In this document: positions 23,782-33,273 of the stretch, piece after piece | Position numbering within the stretch: the first letter of the stretch is position 1 | Layout: each line of letters begins with the position of its first letter | From: Methanothermobacter sp049720995 | GTDB taxonomy: Archaea; Methanobacteriota; Methanobacteria; Methanobacteriales; Methanothermobacteraceae | NCBI RefSeq assembly: GCF_049720995.1 | Contig: NZ_JBNASF010000001.1 | Location: 91,701 to 155,700, forward strand | Direction of reading: 5' to 3' | Length of the DNA stretch: 64,000 nt | The notes under the pieces: generated by a model | What the model saw: the letters and a program-made list of their open reading frames with translations, nothing else | Told to the model about the DNA's origin: nothing | The model's database searches: none | Position numbers and translations under genes: made by a program

Positions 23782-25257
23782 ATGAAGTACCGCTGCAAGG
23801 TATGTGATTACATATATGACCCTGATGTGGGTGACCCCAGATCAGGCATAAAACCAGGGACCCCATTTGAAGAACTTCCAGATGACTGGCTCTGCCCGGT
23901 CTGCAACGTGGGCAAGGACCAGTTTGAACCCCTGAGGGGCGAGGTGAGGCGCGTGAGGCCAGAGGATATAGACATGTTCTGCTACCAGTGCTCCCAGACA
24001 GTCCGGGGAAAGGCATGCACAGTAAAGGGAGTCTGTGGAAAGGAAGCGACAGTGGCAAGACTCCAGGACAACCTTCTATTTGCTATAAAGGGCATTTCAG
24101 CCTATCTTTACCATGCCAGGGAACTTGGGTACACCGATGAGGTGGTGGATGCATTCCTTGAGAGGGGATTCTACTCAACACTCACCAACGTGAACTTCGA
24201 TGCAGATGAATTTGTAAGCCTCGCCCTTGAGGCTGGTGAAATGAACTTGAGGACCATGAAACTCCTCAAGAAGGCCCACATAGACACCTATGGTGAACCT
24301 GAACCCGCAGAAGTCCGGGTGGGTGCCCTTGAGGGTCCCGCCATAATAGCAACAGGTCACAGCCTGAAGGCGCTTGAAGAGCTGCTCAAGCAGACCGAAG
24401 GTACAGGTGTGAACGTGTACACCCACTCAGAGCTGCTTCCAGCCCACGGTTACCCTGGACTGAGGAAGTACCCGCACCTTGCAGGGCAGCTTGGAGGACC
24501 ATGGTTCGACCAGAGGGAGACCTTCTCACGCTATACTGCTGCTGTGCTCGGAACATCAAACTGCGTGCTGCTTCCACGCGACAGTTACAGGGAGAGGATG
24601 TTCACCTGTGGAGTTGCCGGTCTTCCGGGGGTTGAACATGTAGAGGGCTACGACTTCAGTCCTGTGATAGAGAAGGCCCTTGAACTTCCACCCCTTAAAG
24701 AGGAGGAGGCCACCACTCTCACAACTGGTTTCGGTCTCTCAACAATCCTATCACTTGCAGACAAAATAGAGGAACTTGTGGAGGAGGGTAAAATCAGGAG
24801 GTTCTTCCTTGTTGGCGGCTGCGATTCACCACTCCCCAGGGCAAAGTACTACACTGAATTTGTGCGGGGGCTCCCTGAGGATACGGTTGTTCTCACACTG
24901 GCCTGCGGCAAGTACCGTTTCAACTCAATGGACCTGGGTGACATCGAGGGGATCCCCAGGCTCATAGACCTGGGACAGTGCAACGACTCCATAGTTGCAG
25001 TGGAGCTTGTGGAGGCGCTTAGCAACCTCTTCAATATGGATGTGAATGAGCTGCCCCTCAGCATAGTCCTCAGCTGGATGGAACAGAAGGCCGCTGCAAT
25101 ACTGTGGAGCCTCCTATCACTGAACCTCAAGGGCATGTACATAGGTCCCATACTGCCTGGATGGGCCAACGATGACATCATAAATGTGCTTGTTGATAAC
25201 TATGAACTCACACCAATAGGTGACCCTGAAGAAGATATCAGGAAGATGCTCGGGTGA
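23782..25257 (+). CDS. hcp: Rubredoxin-hybrid cluster protein (Hcp) fusion
   Basis: 491 residues. Rubredoxin domain at 1-52 with C5-x2-C8 and C38-x2-C41, then Hcp with C67-x2-C70-x8-C79-x5-C85 (MFCYQCSQTVRGKAC...GVCG) for the first cluster and later hybrid-cluster ligands (FTCGVAG, VGGCDSP, LACGKYRF). Hcp reduces NO or hydroxylamine; the fused rubredoxin would bring electrons directly. The short Hcp lacks the long helical insert of class I forms. GGTGATTGA precedes the ATG. A cupin gene starts four bases after its stop. Confidence 0.9.
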   Translation: MKYRCKVCDYIYDPDVGDPRSGIKPGTPFEELPDDWLCPVCNVGKDQFEPLRGEVRRVRPEDIDMFCYQCSQTVRGKACTVKGVCGKEATVARLQDNLLFAIKGISAYLYHARELGYTDEVVDAFLERGFYSTLTNVNFDADEFVSLALEAGEMNLRTMKLLKKAHIDTYGEPEPAEVRVGALEGPAIIATGHSLKALEELLKQTEGTGVNVYTHSELLPAHGYPGLRKYPHLAGQLGGPWFDQRETFSRYTAAVLGTSNCVLLPRDSYRERMFTCGVAGLPGVEHVEGYDFSPVIEKALELPPLKEEEATTLTTGFGLSTILSLADKIEELVEEGKIRRFFLVGGCDSPLPRAKYYTEFVRGLPEDTVVLTLACGKYRFNSMDLGDIEGIPRLIDLGQCNDSIVAVELVEALSNLFNMDVNELPLSIVLSWMEQKAAAILWSLLSLNLKGMYIGPILPGWANDDIINVLVDNYELTPIGDPEEDIRKMLG

Positions 25258-25261
25258 TTGG

Positions 25262-25579
25262 ATGGAACTCAGGGGAAAGGTTCTGAAACTGAATGAACTG
25301 ATTGACCACCAGAAAGATTCGGTGGTGAGCAGGGAGATCATCAGGAAGGATGCAGGTACTGTGACCCTCTTTGCCTTTGACAGTGGTCAGGGTCTCAGTG
25401 AACACACTGCACCATTCGATGCCATGGTCCAGGTGATCGAGGGTGAGGCAGAAATTACAATAAGCGGGGAGAAGAACCGTGTGGCTGCAGGTGAGATGAT
25501 AATAATGCCAGCCAATGAGCCCCATGCGGTGATGGCGGTGAAACCCTTCAAGATGCTCCTCACCATGATAAGGTCATGA
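25262..25579 (+). CDS. Small cupin-domain protein
   Basis: 105 residues, one cupin barrel. The first cupin motif is G-x5-H-x-A-x2-D (SGQGLSEHTAPFDAMVQVIEG) and the second is PANEPHAVMA; two histidines remain for metal. GGGTGATTG before the ATG overlaps the Hcp stop, so the pair is co-translated. It might be a metalloenzyme or a sensor tied to the stress response of Hcp; no substrate can be inferred. Confidence 0.8.
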   Translation: MELRGKVLKLNELIDHQKDSVVSREIIRKDAGTVTLFAFDSGQGLSEHTAPFDAMVQVIEGEAEITISGEKNRVAAGEMIIMPANEPHAVMAVKPFKMLLTMIRS

Positions 25580-25632
25580 GTGCGTGGTGGATTCAATAGG
25601 ACAGGTTCCAACAGCCCTGAAATCCAGAATAA

Positions 25633-26868
25633 CTAGATCCCCATAAGGCCAACCGCCACTAGACCGGTGCCCACAATGACAAGGAAGAGGGTCCCCACCC
25701 TTTTCCCGAACATTTTTGTGCCAAGTGCCAAGGCTATTCCACCCTTTATAATTGTGTTTGAGACTCCAGCGAGGGTTATGGCAGTTGCGGCTGTTGAAGA
25801 GCTTACAGAACCCCCCGCTGCCAGTAAAGACATGCTCACAGTTATGGCATCCACATCTGCAAATCCCGAGATCACAGCAGCTGCCAGAACACCTCCACGG
25901 CCAAGGTAAACGTTCGCAGCCTTGGACAGGAATAGGATAACCATGAAAATCGCCCCGAATATGAGTGCAGGCTTAACAGAGAAGGGGTTTTCGATTTTAA
26001 TATCCTGATCAATCTTTGATGGTGACCTGATGAACAGAACACCCAGAGCCATCCCGGTTACCCCCATGGCAAGCAGGGGAAGTGCAACGTACCCCATCAG
26101 TGAGGGGTTTATGACAGAGACCTCCAGCAGTATCCTGAAAAACATCATTGAACTTGAAACAACCGTAGCGAATACAGCCGGCCTCATGAGGTCATCAGAT
26201 TCCCTCACACGCCCTGCCATCGCCGTAACCACAGCCGTACTCGACACCAGACCCCCTATTATTCCGGTGACGCTGAGACCCCTATCCGGGCCTGCTATCT
26301 TCATTGCAATGTAACCCGCATAGCTTATCGCTGATATGAACACCACCATCAGCCACACCTGATAGGGGTTGAAGACCCCCCACGGGCCAAGTGGTGTATC
26401 CGGAAGAAGCGGGAGAATCACAAAGGCTATTACAAGGAATTTTATTGTATCTATCATCTCCCTCTCGCTTATCCTCCTTACAGCAATGTGAATGTACCTT
26501 TTAAGGGCAAGGAGCGCCGTTACAATGATTGCAAGCATTGCTGCAAGCCTGTAATCACCTGAAAAGCACATTGCACCTAGAATAAAAGTTATAAACGCTG
26601 CAACTTCCCCAGTTATCCCTATATCCCCATCATCCCTTGTGCTCACGATGTAGCTTGCAGATACTATGGCAACCAGACCCAGAAAGGCAAGAGGGAGCAT
26701 CAGGGAAAAAATCCCTGATAGATACGCTGAAAGGGCCCCCATGAGTGATATCAGGATGAATGTTCTTATACCTGCAAATTCTGTCCCCCCTGTCTTCCTT
26801 TCCCTCTCAATACCCACCAGGGCTCCCAGGGCCAGGGCTATCAAAAACTTAATTACCGGGAAATCCAT
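25633..26868 (-). CDS. MgtC/SapB-DUF4010 family membrane protein
   Basis: 411 residues, about 11-12 membrane helices. The N-terminal MgtC-like part starts MDFPVIKFLIALALGALVGIERERK with the conserved GIERE motif and GIRTFILISLMGA; the C-terminal DUF4010 half holds GGLVSSTAVVTAMAGR and SGFADVDAITVSMS. Function is unknown; MgtC relatives influence Mg2+ and membrane energetics. No Shine-Dalgarno is present, and AT-rich TATA-like DNA about 25-35 bases upstream fits a leaderless transcript. It is divergent from ilvD. Confidence 0.8.
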   Translation of the reverse strand: MDFPVIKFLIALALGALVGIERERKTGGTEFAGIRTFILISLMGALSAYLSGIFSLMLPLAFLGLVAIVSASYIVSTRDDGDIGITGEVAAFITFILGAMCFSGDYRLAAMLAIIVTALLALKRYIHIAVRRISEREMIDTIKFLVIAFVILPLLPDTPLGPWGVFNPYQVWLMVVFISAISYAGYIAMKIAGPDRGLSVTGIIGGLVSSTAVVTAMAGRVRESDDLMRPAVFATVVSSSMMFFRILLEVSVINPSLMGYVALPLLAMGVTGMALGVLFIRSPSKIDQDIKIENPFSVKPALIFGAIFMVILFLSKAANVYLGRGGVLAAAVISGFADVDAITVSMSLLAAGGSVSSSTAATAITLAGVSNTIIKGGIALALGTKMFGKRVGTLFLVIVGTGLVAVGLMGI

Positions 26869-26952
26869 GTTATAATATATGACAGTTAAATTAATATTAT
26901 TTATTCCATGATAATTAATAATAATCCGGGTGATGATAATAACGGTGATTCC

Positions 26953-28602
26953 ATGAAAAGTGATACCATAAAGAGGGGAATACAGAGGGCACCCCACCGA
27001 TCCCTCCTCAGAGCATGTGGTCTGACAGACCAGGACTTTGAAAAGCCATTCATAGGAATAGCCAGCAGCTACACGGATATCGTGCCAGGCCACCTGCACC
27101 TCAGAGAACTTGCAGATGAGGTCAGGGCTGGAATAAACGCTGCAGGTGGAGTTGCATTTGAATTCAACACCATGGCCATATGTGACGGTATAGCCATGAA
27201 CCATGAGGGCATGAAGTACTCCCTTGCATCAAGGGAGATAGTCGCAGATACCGTGGAGAGCATGGCAAAGGCCCATGCCCTTGACGGACTTGTCCTTCTT
27301 CCAACCTGTGATAAGATAGTCCCCGGTATGCTAATGGCCGCTGCAAGACTTGATATACCATCAATAGTGGTCACCGGCGGCCCCATGCTACCCGGGGAAT
27401 TCCAGGGAAGAAAGGTTGACCTCATAAATGTGTATGAGGGTGTAGGCGCCGTGAGTGCAGGTGAAATGAGTGAGAATGAACTTGCCGAGCTCGAAAGATG
27501 CGCCTGTCCCGGCCCGGGTTCATGCGCAGGGCTCTTCACAGCCAACACCATGGCCTGCCTCACAGAGGCCCTGGGTATGAGCCTCCCTGGATGCGCAACG
27601 GCACATGCTGTAAGCTCAAAAAAGAGGCAGATTGCAAGGCTCTCAGGTTACAGGATAGTGGAGATGGTGAATGAGAACCTCAAGCCAACATGGATAATGA
27701 GCAGGGAGGCCTTTGAGAACGCTGTGATGGTTGATCTTGCACTTGGAGGTTCAACCAACAGTACACTTCACATCCCGGCCATAGCAGCTGAGATAGAGGG
27801 CCTGGACATCAACCTTGATGTCTTTGATGAGCTGAGCAGGAGAATACCCCACATAGCATCGATCTCACCTGCAGGTGAGCATATGATGATAGACCTTGAT
27901 AGGGCCGGGGGAATACAGGCCGTCATGAAAACCCTCAGGGATCACCTCAACACCAGCTGCATGACCTGCACAGGAAAAACCGTCGCTGAGAACATGAGAG
28001 ATGCCAGGGTGAGGGACACCACAGTTATAAGACCCCTGGATGACCCGGTCCACAGGGAAGGCGGCCTCGCCATACTCAGGGGTAACCTGGCACCCAGGGG
28101 CTCTGTGGTGAAGCAGGGAGCTGTTGCAGATGATATGCTTGTCCATGAGGGCCCGGCCAGGGTATTTGAAAGTGAAGACAAATGTGTTGAGGCAATATTC
28201 AGTGGAGAAATAGCCGAGGGAGATGTTATCGTCATAAGGTATGAGGGACCCAAGGGTGGCCCTGGTATGAGGGAGATGCTGAACCCAACCTCTGCAATTG
28301 CGGGTATGGGGCTCGAAAGGGTGGCCCTTATAACCGATGGAAGGTTCTCAGGGGGTACCAGGGGGCCATGCGTTGGTCACGTCTCCCCCGAGGCAATGGA
28401 GGATGGGCCCATAGCAGCTGTGAGGGATGGGGACACAATAAGGATAGATATACCCTCAAGAAAAATTGAGGTTGATCTGACGGAAGACGAGATCAAAAGA
28501 AGAATTGAATCTGCAGAAAAACCGGAACGCCACGTTAGGGGATGGCTTGCACGCTACAGAAAACTTGCAGGTTCAGCAGATACAGGTGCCATTTTAAGAT
28601 GA
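26953..28602 (+). CDS. ilvD: Dihydroxy-acid dehydratase
   Basis: Third step of valine/isoleucine synthesis. 549 residues with the iron-sulfur ligands in LPTCDKIVPGMLMA, CPGPGSCAGLFTANTM and SCMTCTGKT, and the C-terminal GRFSGGTRGPCVGHVSPEA signature. GGTGATTCC precedes the ATG at 26953; an upstream frame to 26908 has no site. lepB starts 11 bases after its stop. Confidence 0.96.
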   Translation: MKSDTIKRGIQRAPHRSLLRACGLTDQDFEKPFIGIASSYTDIVPGHLHLRELADEVRAGINAAGGVAFEFNTMAICDGIAMNHEGMKYSLASREIVADTVESMAKAHALDGLVLLPTCDKIVPGMLMAAARLDIPSIVVTGGPMLPGEFQGRKVDLINVYEGVGAVSAGEMSENELAELERCACPGPGSCAGLFTANTMACLTEALGMSLPGCATAHAVSSKKRQIARLSGYRIVEMVNENLKPTWIMSREAFENAVMVDLALGGSTNSTLHIPAIAAEIEGLDINLDVFDELSRRIPHIASISPAGEHMMIDLDRAGGIQAVMKTLRDHLNTSCMTCTGKTVAENMRDARVRDTTVIRPLDDPVHREGGLAILRGNLAPRGSVVKQGAVADDMLVHEGPARVFESEDKCVEAIFSGEIAEGDVIVIRYEGPKGGPGMREMLNPTSAIAGMGLERVALITDGRFSGGTRGPCVGHVSPEAMEDGPIAAVRDGDTIRIDIPSRKIEVDLTEDEIKRRIESAEKPERHVRGWLARYRKLAGSADTGAILR

Positions 28603-28613
28603 TGGGTGTAATC

Positions 28614-29051
28614 ATGAGCGATGATAAAAGGGAATGGGTTGAAGCAGCAGCATACATTCTCCTCCTCTTACTTGCTGTTGTTGCATCACAGCACATGAAC
28701 GTGGTTGTATCAGGAAGCATGGAGCCAGTGTTCTACAGGGGAGACATAGTGATAATCGAAAAGAGCAACTTTTTCGGCATAAAAGAACTGAACCCTGAAA
28801 ACATACAGAAGGGTGACATAATAATCTATGACGCCACATGGTTCCCCGAGCCAGTTATACACAGAGTTATAGCCGTCGAAAAGGATAAAAAAGGCGAGAA
28901 ATATTACATCACAAAGGGTGACAACAACCCATCACCTGACCCTGCACCTGTGTATCCCCCACAGGTCGAGGCAAGGGTCATAACGGTGGGTTCAAATCCA
29001 CTGATAATACCCAAGGTGGGCTACATAACACTCTGGCTTAAGGGACTCTGA
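28614..29051 (+). CDS. lepB: Signal peptidase I
   Basis: 145 residues, one N-terminal membrane helix (YILLLLLAVVASQHM), catalytic Ser35 in VVSGSMEPVFYRGD, then the Lys/His region EPVIHRVIAVEK and KGDNNPSPD. Archaeal enzymes use Ser-His-Asp in place of the bacterial Ser-Lys dyad, and the HRVI histidine fits. A short C-terminal hydrophobic stretch (KVGYITLWLKGL) follows. It lies between ilvD and argS in one transcript. Confidence 0.93.
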   Translation: MSDDKREWVEAAAYILLLLLAVVASQHMNVVVSGSMEPVFYRGDIVIIEKSNFFGIKELNPENIQKGDIIIYDATWFPEPVIHRVIAVEKDKKGEKYYITKGDNNPSPDPAPVYPPQVEARVITVGSNPLIIPKVGYITLWLKGL

Positions 29052-29066
29052 AGGCAGGTGAGGAAA

Positions 29067-30749
29067 TTGTTCAGATACATTGAAAACAGTGCAAGGGATT
29101 CAATAACCGGAGCGCTTGAGAAGCTCCAGCTACCAGTACCCTCAGAGATCAAACTGGAGGAACCACCAAACCCCCAGCTGGGGGATCTTGCATGCACGGT
29201 GGCCTTTGAACTTGCAGGTGAACTCAAAAGGCCTCCAATGGAGATAACCTCCGATATAATGTCTGTTATTGAAAATCATGAGATATTTGAGGCCGTCGAA
29301 TCAAAGGGGCCCTACATAAACTTCTTTGTTGATTATGGAAAGCTTTCAAGAAAACTCCTTGAACTCATGGATGATGGGTACGGGTCCCATCCAGAGAGGG
29401 GTGAGAAGATAATCCTTGAGCACACCTCTGCAAACCCCAACGGCCCGCTGCACATAGGGCATATAAGGAATGCCATCATCGGGGACTCACTTGCAAGGAT
29501 ACTCAGAAAGGCAGGATACCAGGTTGAAACCCAGTATTATGTCAATGACATGGGGCGCCAGATAGCCATGATAGTCTGGGGTCTCCTGAACCTCCAGAGA
29601 AACCTGGATGACTACCCCGGAGATAAAAAGGACCACAGGGTTGGAAGGCTTTACCTGGAGGTTAACCGGAAACTCGAGGAGGATCCGGGTATAAAGGACG
29701 AGGTTGATGAACTCCTGAGGAAATACGAGGTCGGTGAGAACGGTGAGACCTTCAGGGAGGTTGTTGATTACTGCCTCGATGGGATGAAGGAGACCATGCG
29801 GAGGCTCCATGTCCGCCACGACCGGTTTGTATGGGAGGGGGAACTGGTAAGGGATGGAACTGTTGGTGAGGTTATAGAATCCCTCAGGAAAACAGGGCTC
29901 ACCCATGAAAATGAGGTCCTCTACCTTGACCTTGAGGACTTTGGCATTGAAAAGGAGCTTGTACTCACACGTTCAGATGGAACATCCCTCTACTCAACAA
30001 GGGACATAGCCTACCATCTCCAGAAATCCCGTGAAGGTGATATTCTCATCGACGTCCTTGGATCCGACCATAAACTTGCAGCAGAGCAGGTGGGAATCGC
30101 TGTGGATCTCCTTGGTGGTAAGAAGCCAGAGGTCATATTCTATGAGTTCATAACACTCCCCGAGGGCTCAATGTCCACAAGGCGGGGCGTCTTCATATCA
30201 GTGGATGAACTGATGGACGAGGCCCACAGAAGGGCACTTGGAGAGGTTAAGAAGAGGAGAGAACTTCCAGATGAAGTTGCAGATGATATTGCTGAGGCCA
30301 TCGGCAACGGGGCCATAAGGTACTATATAGCACGTCTGTCACCCGAGAAGCATATTGTATTCAGGTGGGATGAGGCCCTCAGCTTTGAACGGGGCTGTGC
30401 ATCCATACAGTACGCCCATGCAAGGGCATGCAAACTCCTCAAGAAGGCATCCTTCAAGGGTGATGAGGACATTGAAGACGGCTGGGAACCTGAAGAGGAT
30501 GAAAGGGAACTTGTGCGTCTCCTTGCCCGTTTCCCTGTGGTTGTTGAGGATGCTGCGATGGCAAGGAGGGTCCACCCAGTGGCGCAGTACGTGCAGGACC
30601 TTGCGAATGCCTTCAACAGTTTCTACAGATCCACGCCGGTCATCGGGTCTGAATTTGAGGGTGCGAGGCTGAGGCTAGTTGATTCTGTTAGAATCGTAAT
30701 CAGAAATGCCCTGGGTCTTCTGGGTATACATGCCCCTGAGACCATGTGA
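29067..30749 (+). CDS. argS: Arginyl-tRNA synthetase
   Basis: About 560 residues, class I. HIGH-type motif GPLHIGHIRNAIIGDS, YYVNDMGRQIA, the SMSTRRGVFIS region in place of KMSKS, and the DALR anticodon domain (SIQYAHARACKLLKKA to the end). Start: AGGTG lies six bases before a TTG at 29067; a GTG at 29058 overlaps that element and would add three residues. It follows lepB closely. Confidence 0.93.
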   Translation: MFRYIENSARDSITGALEKLQLPVPSEIKLEEPPNPQLGDLACTVAFELAGELKRPPMEITSDIMSVIENHEIFEAVESKGPYINFFVDYGKLSRKLLELMDDGYGSHPERGEKIILEHTSANPNGPLHIGHIRNAIIGDSLARILRKAGYQVETQYYVNDMGRQIAMIVWGLLNLQRNLDDYPGDKKDHRVGRLYLEVNRKLEEDPGIKDEVDELLRKYEVGENGETFREVVDYCLDGMKETMRRLHVRHDRFVWEGELVRDGTVGEVIESLRKTGLTHENEVLYLDLEDFGIEKELVLTRSDGTSLYSTRDIAYHLQKSREGDILIDVLGSDHKLAAEQVGIAVDLLGGKKPEVIFYEFITLPEGSMSTRRGVFISVDELMDEAHRRALGEVKKRRELPDEVADDIAEAIGNGAIRYYIARLSPEKHIVFRWDEALSFERGCASIQYAHARACKLLKKASFKGDEDIEDGWEPEEDERELVRLLARFPVVVEDAAMARRVHPVAQYVQDLANAFNSFYRSTPVIGSEFEGARLRLVDSVRIVIRNALGLLGIHAPETM

Positions 30750-30916
30750 ATCAATTTTTCAGCTGCTTGAACTGTATTCAGAAAAAAGGATTCCCGGTGG
30801 CAAATAAATGTACCGGAAGGCTGGCATGGTCAGTGGGGCGTTGGATAAAGAGACCCCCTACATCCTCAAGCTCTTTATCATGCATTCATCATCTGAAGAG
30901 TGCATCATCAACACTC

Positions 30917-31816
30917 TCAACCCATGAGCCAGTGCATTATCGCCTTCTGTGCATGTAGCCTGTTTTCTGCCTGATCCCATACAACTGACTGCGGCCCGTC
31001 GATGACATCAGAGGTTGTCTCCTGCCCCCTCACAGCTGGAAGACAGTGCATGAATATGGCATTCCTGGATGCCAGCTTCATGAGCTCTGAGTTCACCTGG
31101 TACGGCCTGAATACCCTGAGGCGTTCATCCGCCTCTTCCTCATAGCCCATGCTGACCCAGACATCGGTGTAGACAACATCCGCGCCATCAACAGCTTCCT
31201 TAGGATCATGGAGCACCCTTAATTCTGAACCGGTTTTTCTGGCGATTTTCTCTGCCCTTTCAGTGATCTCTGGGTCGGGTTCATAGCCTGGGGGGCAGGC
31301 AACGTCCATGTCCATCCCCAGCATTGCTGTTATGAGGAGCAGTGAGTTGCAGACGTTGTTACCATCCCCAACGAATACCAGTCTACCGCTGAAGTCCCCC
31401 AGTTTCTCCCTCACAGTCTGCATGTCAGCCAGTGCCTGGCATGGGTGTTCAAGATCCGTAAGTCCATTTATAACAGGCACAGAAGACTCTGATGCAAGTT
31501 CAACCACGTCTGAATGCCTTATGGCCCTTATCATGATTCCGTCAACGTATCTGCTGAGGGTCCTTGCTGTATCCGCTATTGGCTCTCCCCTTCCAAGCTG
31601 AAGGTCTGATGCGGATAGATAGAGGGGCTGTGCACCCAGCTGGGAGGCCCCAACCTCAAAGGATACCCTGGTTCGTGTTGATGATTTCTCAAAGATCATT
31701 GCAAGGGTACTGCCCTCAAGGACCTTCCCTGTGACTTTCCCTGCCTTGTAGTCATCTGCAAGGTCAAGGAGTGCCACCACGTCGTCCATATCGCATGCAG
31801 ATAGAAGATGCCTCAT
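30917..31816 (-). CDS. argF: Ornithine carbamoyltransferase
   Basis: 299 residues. Carbamoyl-phosphate motif EKSSTRTRVSFEVG, HPCQALADMQT, and the ornithine-binding MHCLPAVRGQET near the C terminus identify ArgF rather than PyrB (present elsewhere, 58290-59216). It makes citrulline. The ATG at 31816 follows GGAG by eight bases and lies 12 bases after the purD stop, so purD and argF form a unit. The 167-base convergent gap to argS holds no gene. Confidence 0.95.
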   Translation of the reverse strand: MRHLLSACDMDDVVALLDLADDYKAGKVTGKVLEGSTLAMIFEKSSTRTRVSFEVGASQLGAQPLYLSASDLQLGRGEPIADTARTLSRYVDGIMIRAIRHSDVVELASESSVPVINGLTDLEHPCQALADMQTVREKLGDFSGRLVFVGDGNNVCNSLLLITAMLGMDMDVACPPGYEPDPEITERAEKIARKTGSELRVLHDPKEAVDGADVVYTDVWVSMGYEEEADERLRVFRPYQVNSELMKLASRNAIFMHCLPAVRGQETTSDVIDGPQSVVWDQAENRLHAQKAIMHWLMG

Positions 31817-31828
31817 CTGCCCAACTCC

Positions 31829-33142
31829 TCAGGACCGGAGGTCCTCCATGTGCTTCACCCTCTTCTCAACAAGCTCCCTGGTACCTATATCTCTCCGGTG
31901 GTAGAGCCTTCCCTTCACGTGGCCCGTGGCATTCTCACAGAGCTCCTCTGCAGAGTATATGTCCTCTGCAAGGGCCACCAGTGCAAGTGCCCTGGATGAA
32001 GAGGTGTATATTGTGCTGTTCTCCTGATTAACCGCTGCATAGTACGTTATAACCCCCATGTCCTCTATCTTATCCTCTTCAACCCTTATTTCAGATCCTG
32101 CGACCCCCTTATCAGGGTACCCATGGGGTACAAGGTACTTGCAGACCGTTGCAAGGTTCCTGAAACTTGCCCCCCTGAGGTTTCCGTCCACGATTCCCTC
32201 ACAGATCTCAAGCATGCTGGACTCAAGGAGTGGGAGGACATTCATTGCCTCAGGGTCTCCGAAACGTGCATTGTACTCTATGAGTTTCGGTCCGTCGGCT
32301 GTGAGCATGAACTGTCCATAGAGAACCCCCTTATATTGTCCTGCCTCCATTTTAATTGCATCGATTGTCTTCTGCATTATCTCAACTGCTTCATCATAGT
32401 CCTTCCGTGTTAGGAATGGTAGAAGCCCATCTGAGTCTGAGTATGAACCCATCCCTCCTGTTATCGGGCCCTGGTCACCCTCATATGCATGCGGGTGGTC
32501 CTGTACAGCAGGCATTGGCACGATACGCTTGCCGTCAGAGAAGGCCTGGACAGTGAATTCCTCCCCAACAACCCTTTCCTCTATAACAACGCTTGCATGG
32601 CCGCCTATACGATTATCTATTACCTGGCATGCGTATTCAATTGCCTCTGAGTTGTCCTGGAGGTGTTCACCGACTATCTTAACACCCTTACCGCCTGTAA
32701 GTCCCACTGGCTTTACTACAGTCTCCCCCTCAAAGTTATCCATGAACTCCCTGAGTTCATCCCTGTCATCAAAGACACGGTAGGTTATTGAACCGGGGAT
32801 ACTGTAACTTTCAAAGAGTCTGCGCATGAATGATTTGTCTGTCTCAATTCTGGCAGCCTCCCTGGTGGGCCCCACCGATGGTATTCCTGCTTCCTCAAGG
32901 GCATTGACCAGCCCGGCCTCAAGGGGTGCCTCTGGACCTATGAACGCCATGTCCACACCCTTACTGGATGCGAAATTGACCACACTTTCTGTGTCAACCT
33001 CAGGAGCAACCATGAATTCACTGGCAAGCCTTGATATACCGGGGTTCCTGTTACCCATCACAGAGTATATTGTTGCCTCATCTGCCAGCGCACTGCATAT
33101 GGCATGTTCCCTTGCTCCTGTTCCCACAACAAGTATTTTCAT
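31829..33142 (-). CDS. purD: Phosphoribosylamine-glycine ligase
   Basis: Second step of purine synthesis. 437 residues, ATP-grasp: N-terminal MKILVVGTGAREHAICSAL, FIGPEAPLEAGLV, VVKPVGLTGGKGVKIV and NARFGDPEAMNVLPLLES. GGGAGGAT precedes the ATG at 33142; a longer frame to 33205 begins in promoter DNA. It is divergent from ilvB. Confidence 0.95.
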   Translation of the reverse strand: MKILVVGTGAREHAICSALADEATIYSVMGNRNPGISRLASEFMVAPEVDTESVVNFASSKGVDMAFIGPEAPLEAGLVNALEEAGIPSVGPTREAARIETDKSFMRRLFESYSIPGSITYRVFDDRDELREFMDNFEGETVVKPVGLTGGKGVKIVGEHLQDNSEAIEYACQVIDNRIGGHASVVIEERVVGEEFTVQAFSDGKRIVPMPAVQDHPHAYEGDQGPITGGMGSYSDSDGLLPFLTRKDYDEAVEIMQKTIDAIKMEAGQYKGVLYGQFMLTADGPKLIEYNARFGDPEAMNVLPLLESSMLEICEGIVDGNLRGASFRNLATVCKYLVPHGYPDKGVAGSEIRVEEDKIEDMGVITYYAAVNQENSTIYTSSSRALALVALAEDIYSAEELCENATGHVKGRLYHRRDIGTRELVEKRVKHMEDLRS

Positions 33143-33273
33143 CGGATAATCCTCCCTGAAATTGATAAACTTAAATCTCCCTATTGTTTTATATAACCTT
33201 ACCACTTACCTTTATTATGTATTTATAAGAAATATGTCATTAATAATAATGATAGATTTTCAAGGTGTTTCCA

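Noticed and set aside
26869..27204. N-terminal extension of the MgtC/DUF4010 protein
   Set aside because: Antisense to ilvD and unlike the family; the ATG at 26868 starts exactly at the conserved membrane domain.
30746..30958. 70-codon plus-strand frame after argS
   Set aside because: Runs into the argF 3' end, no site, composition not coding-like.
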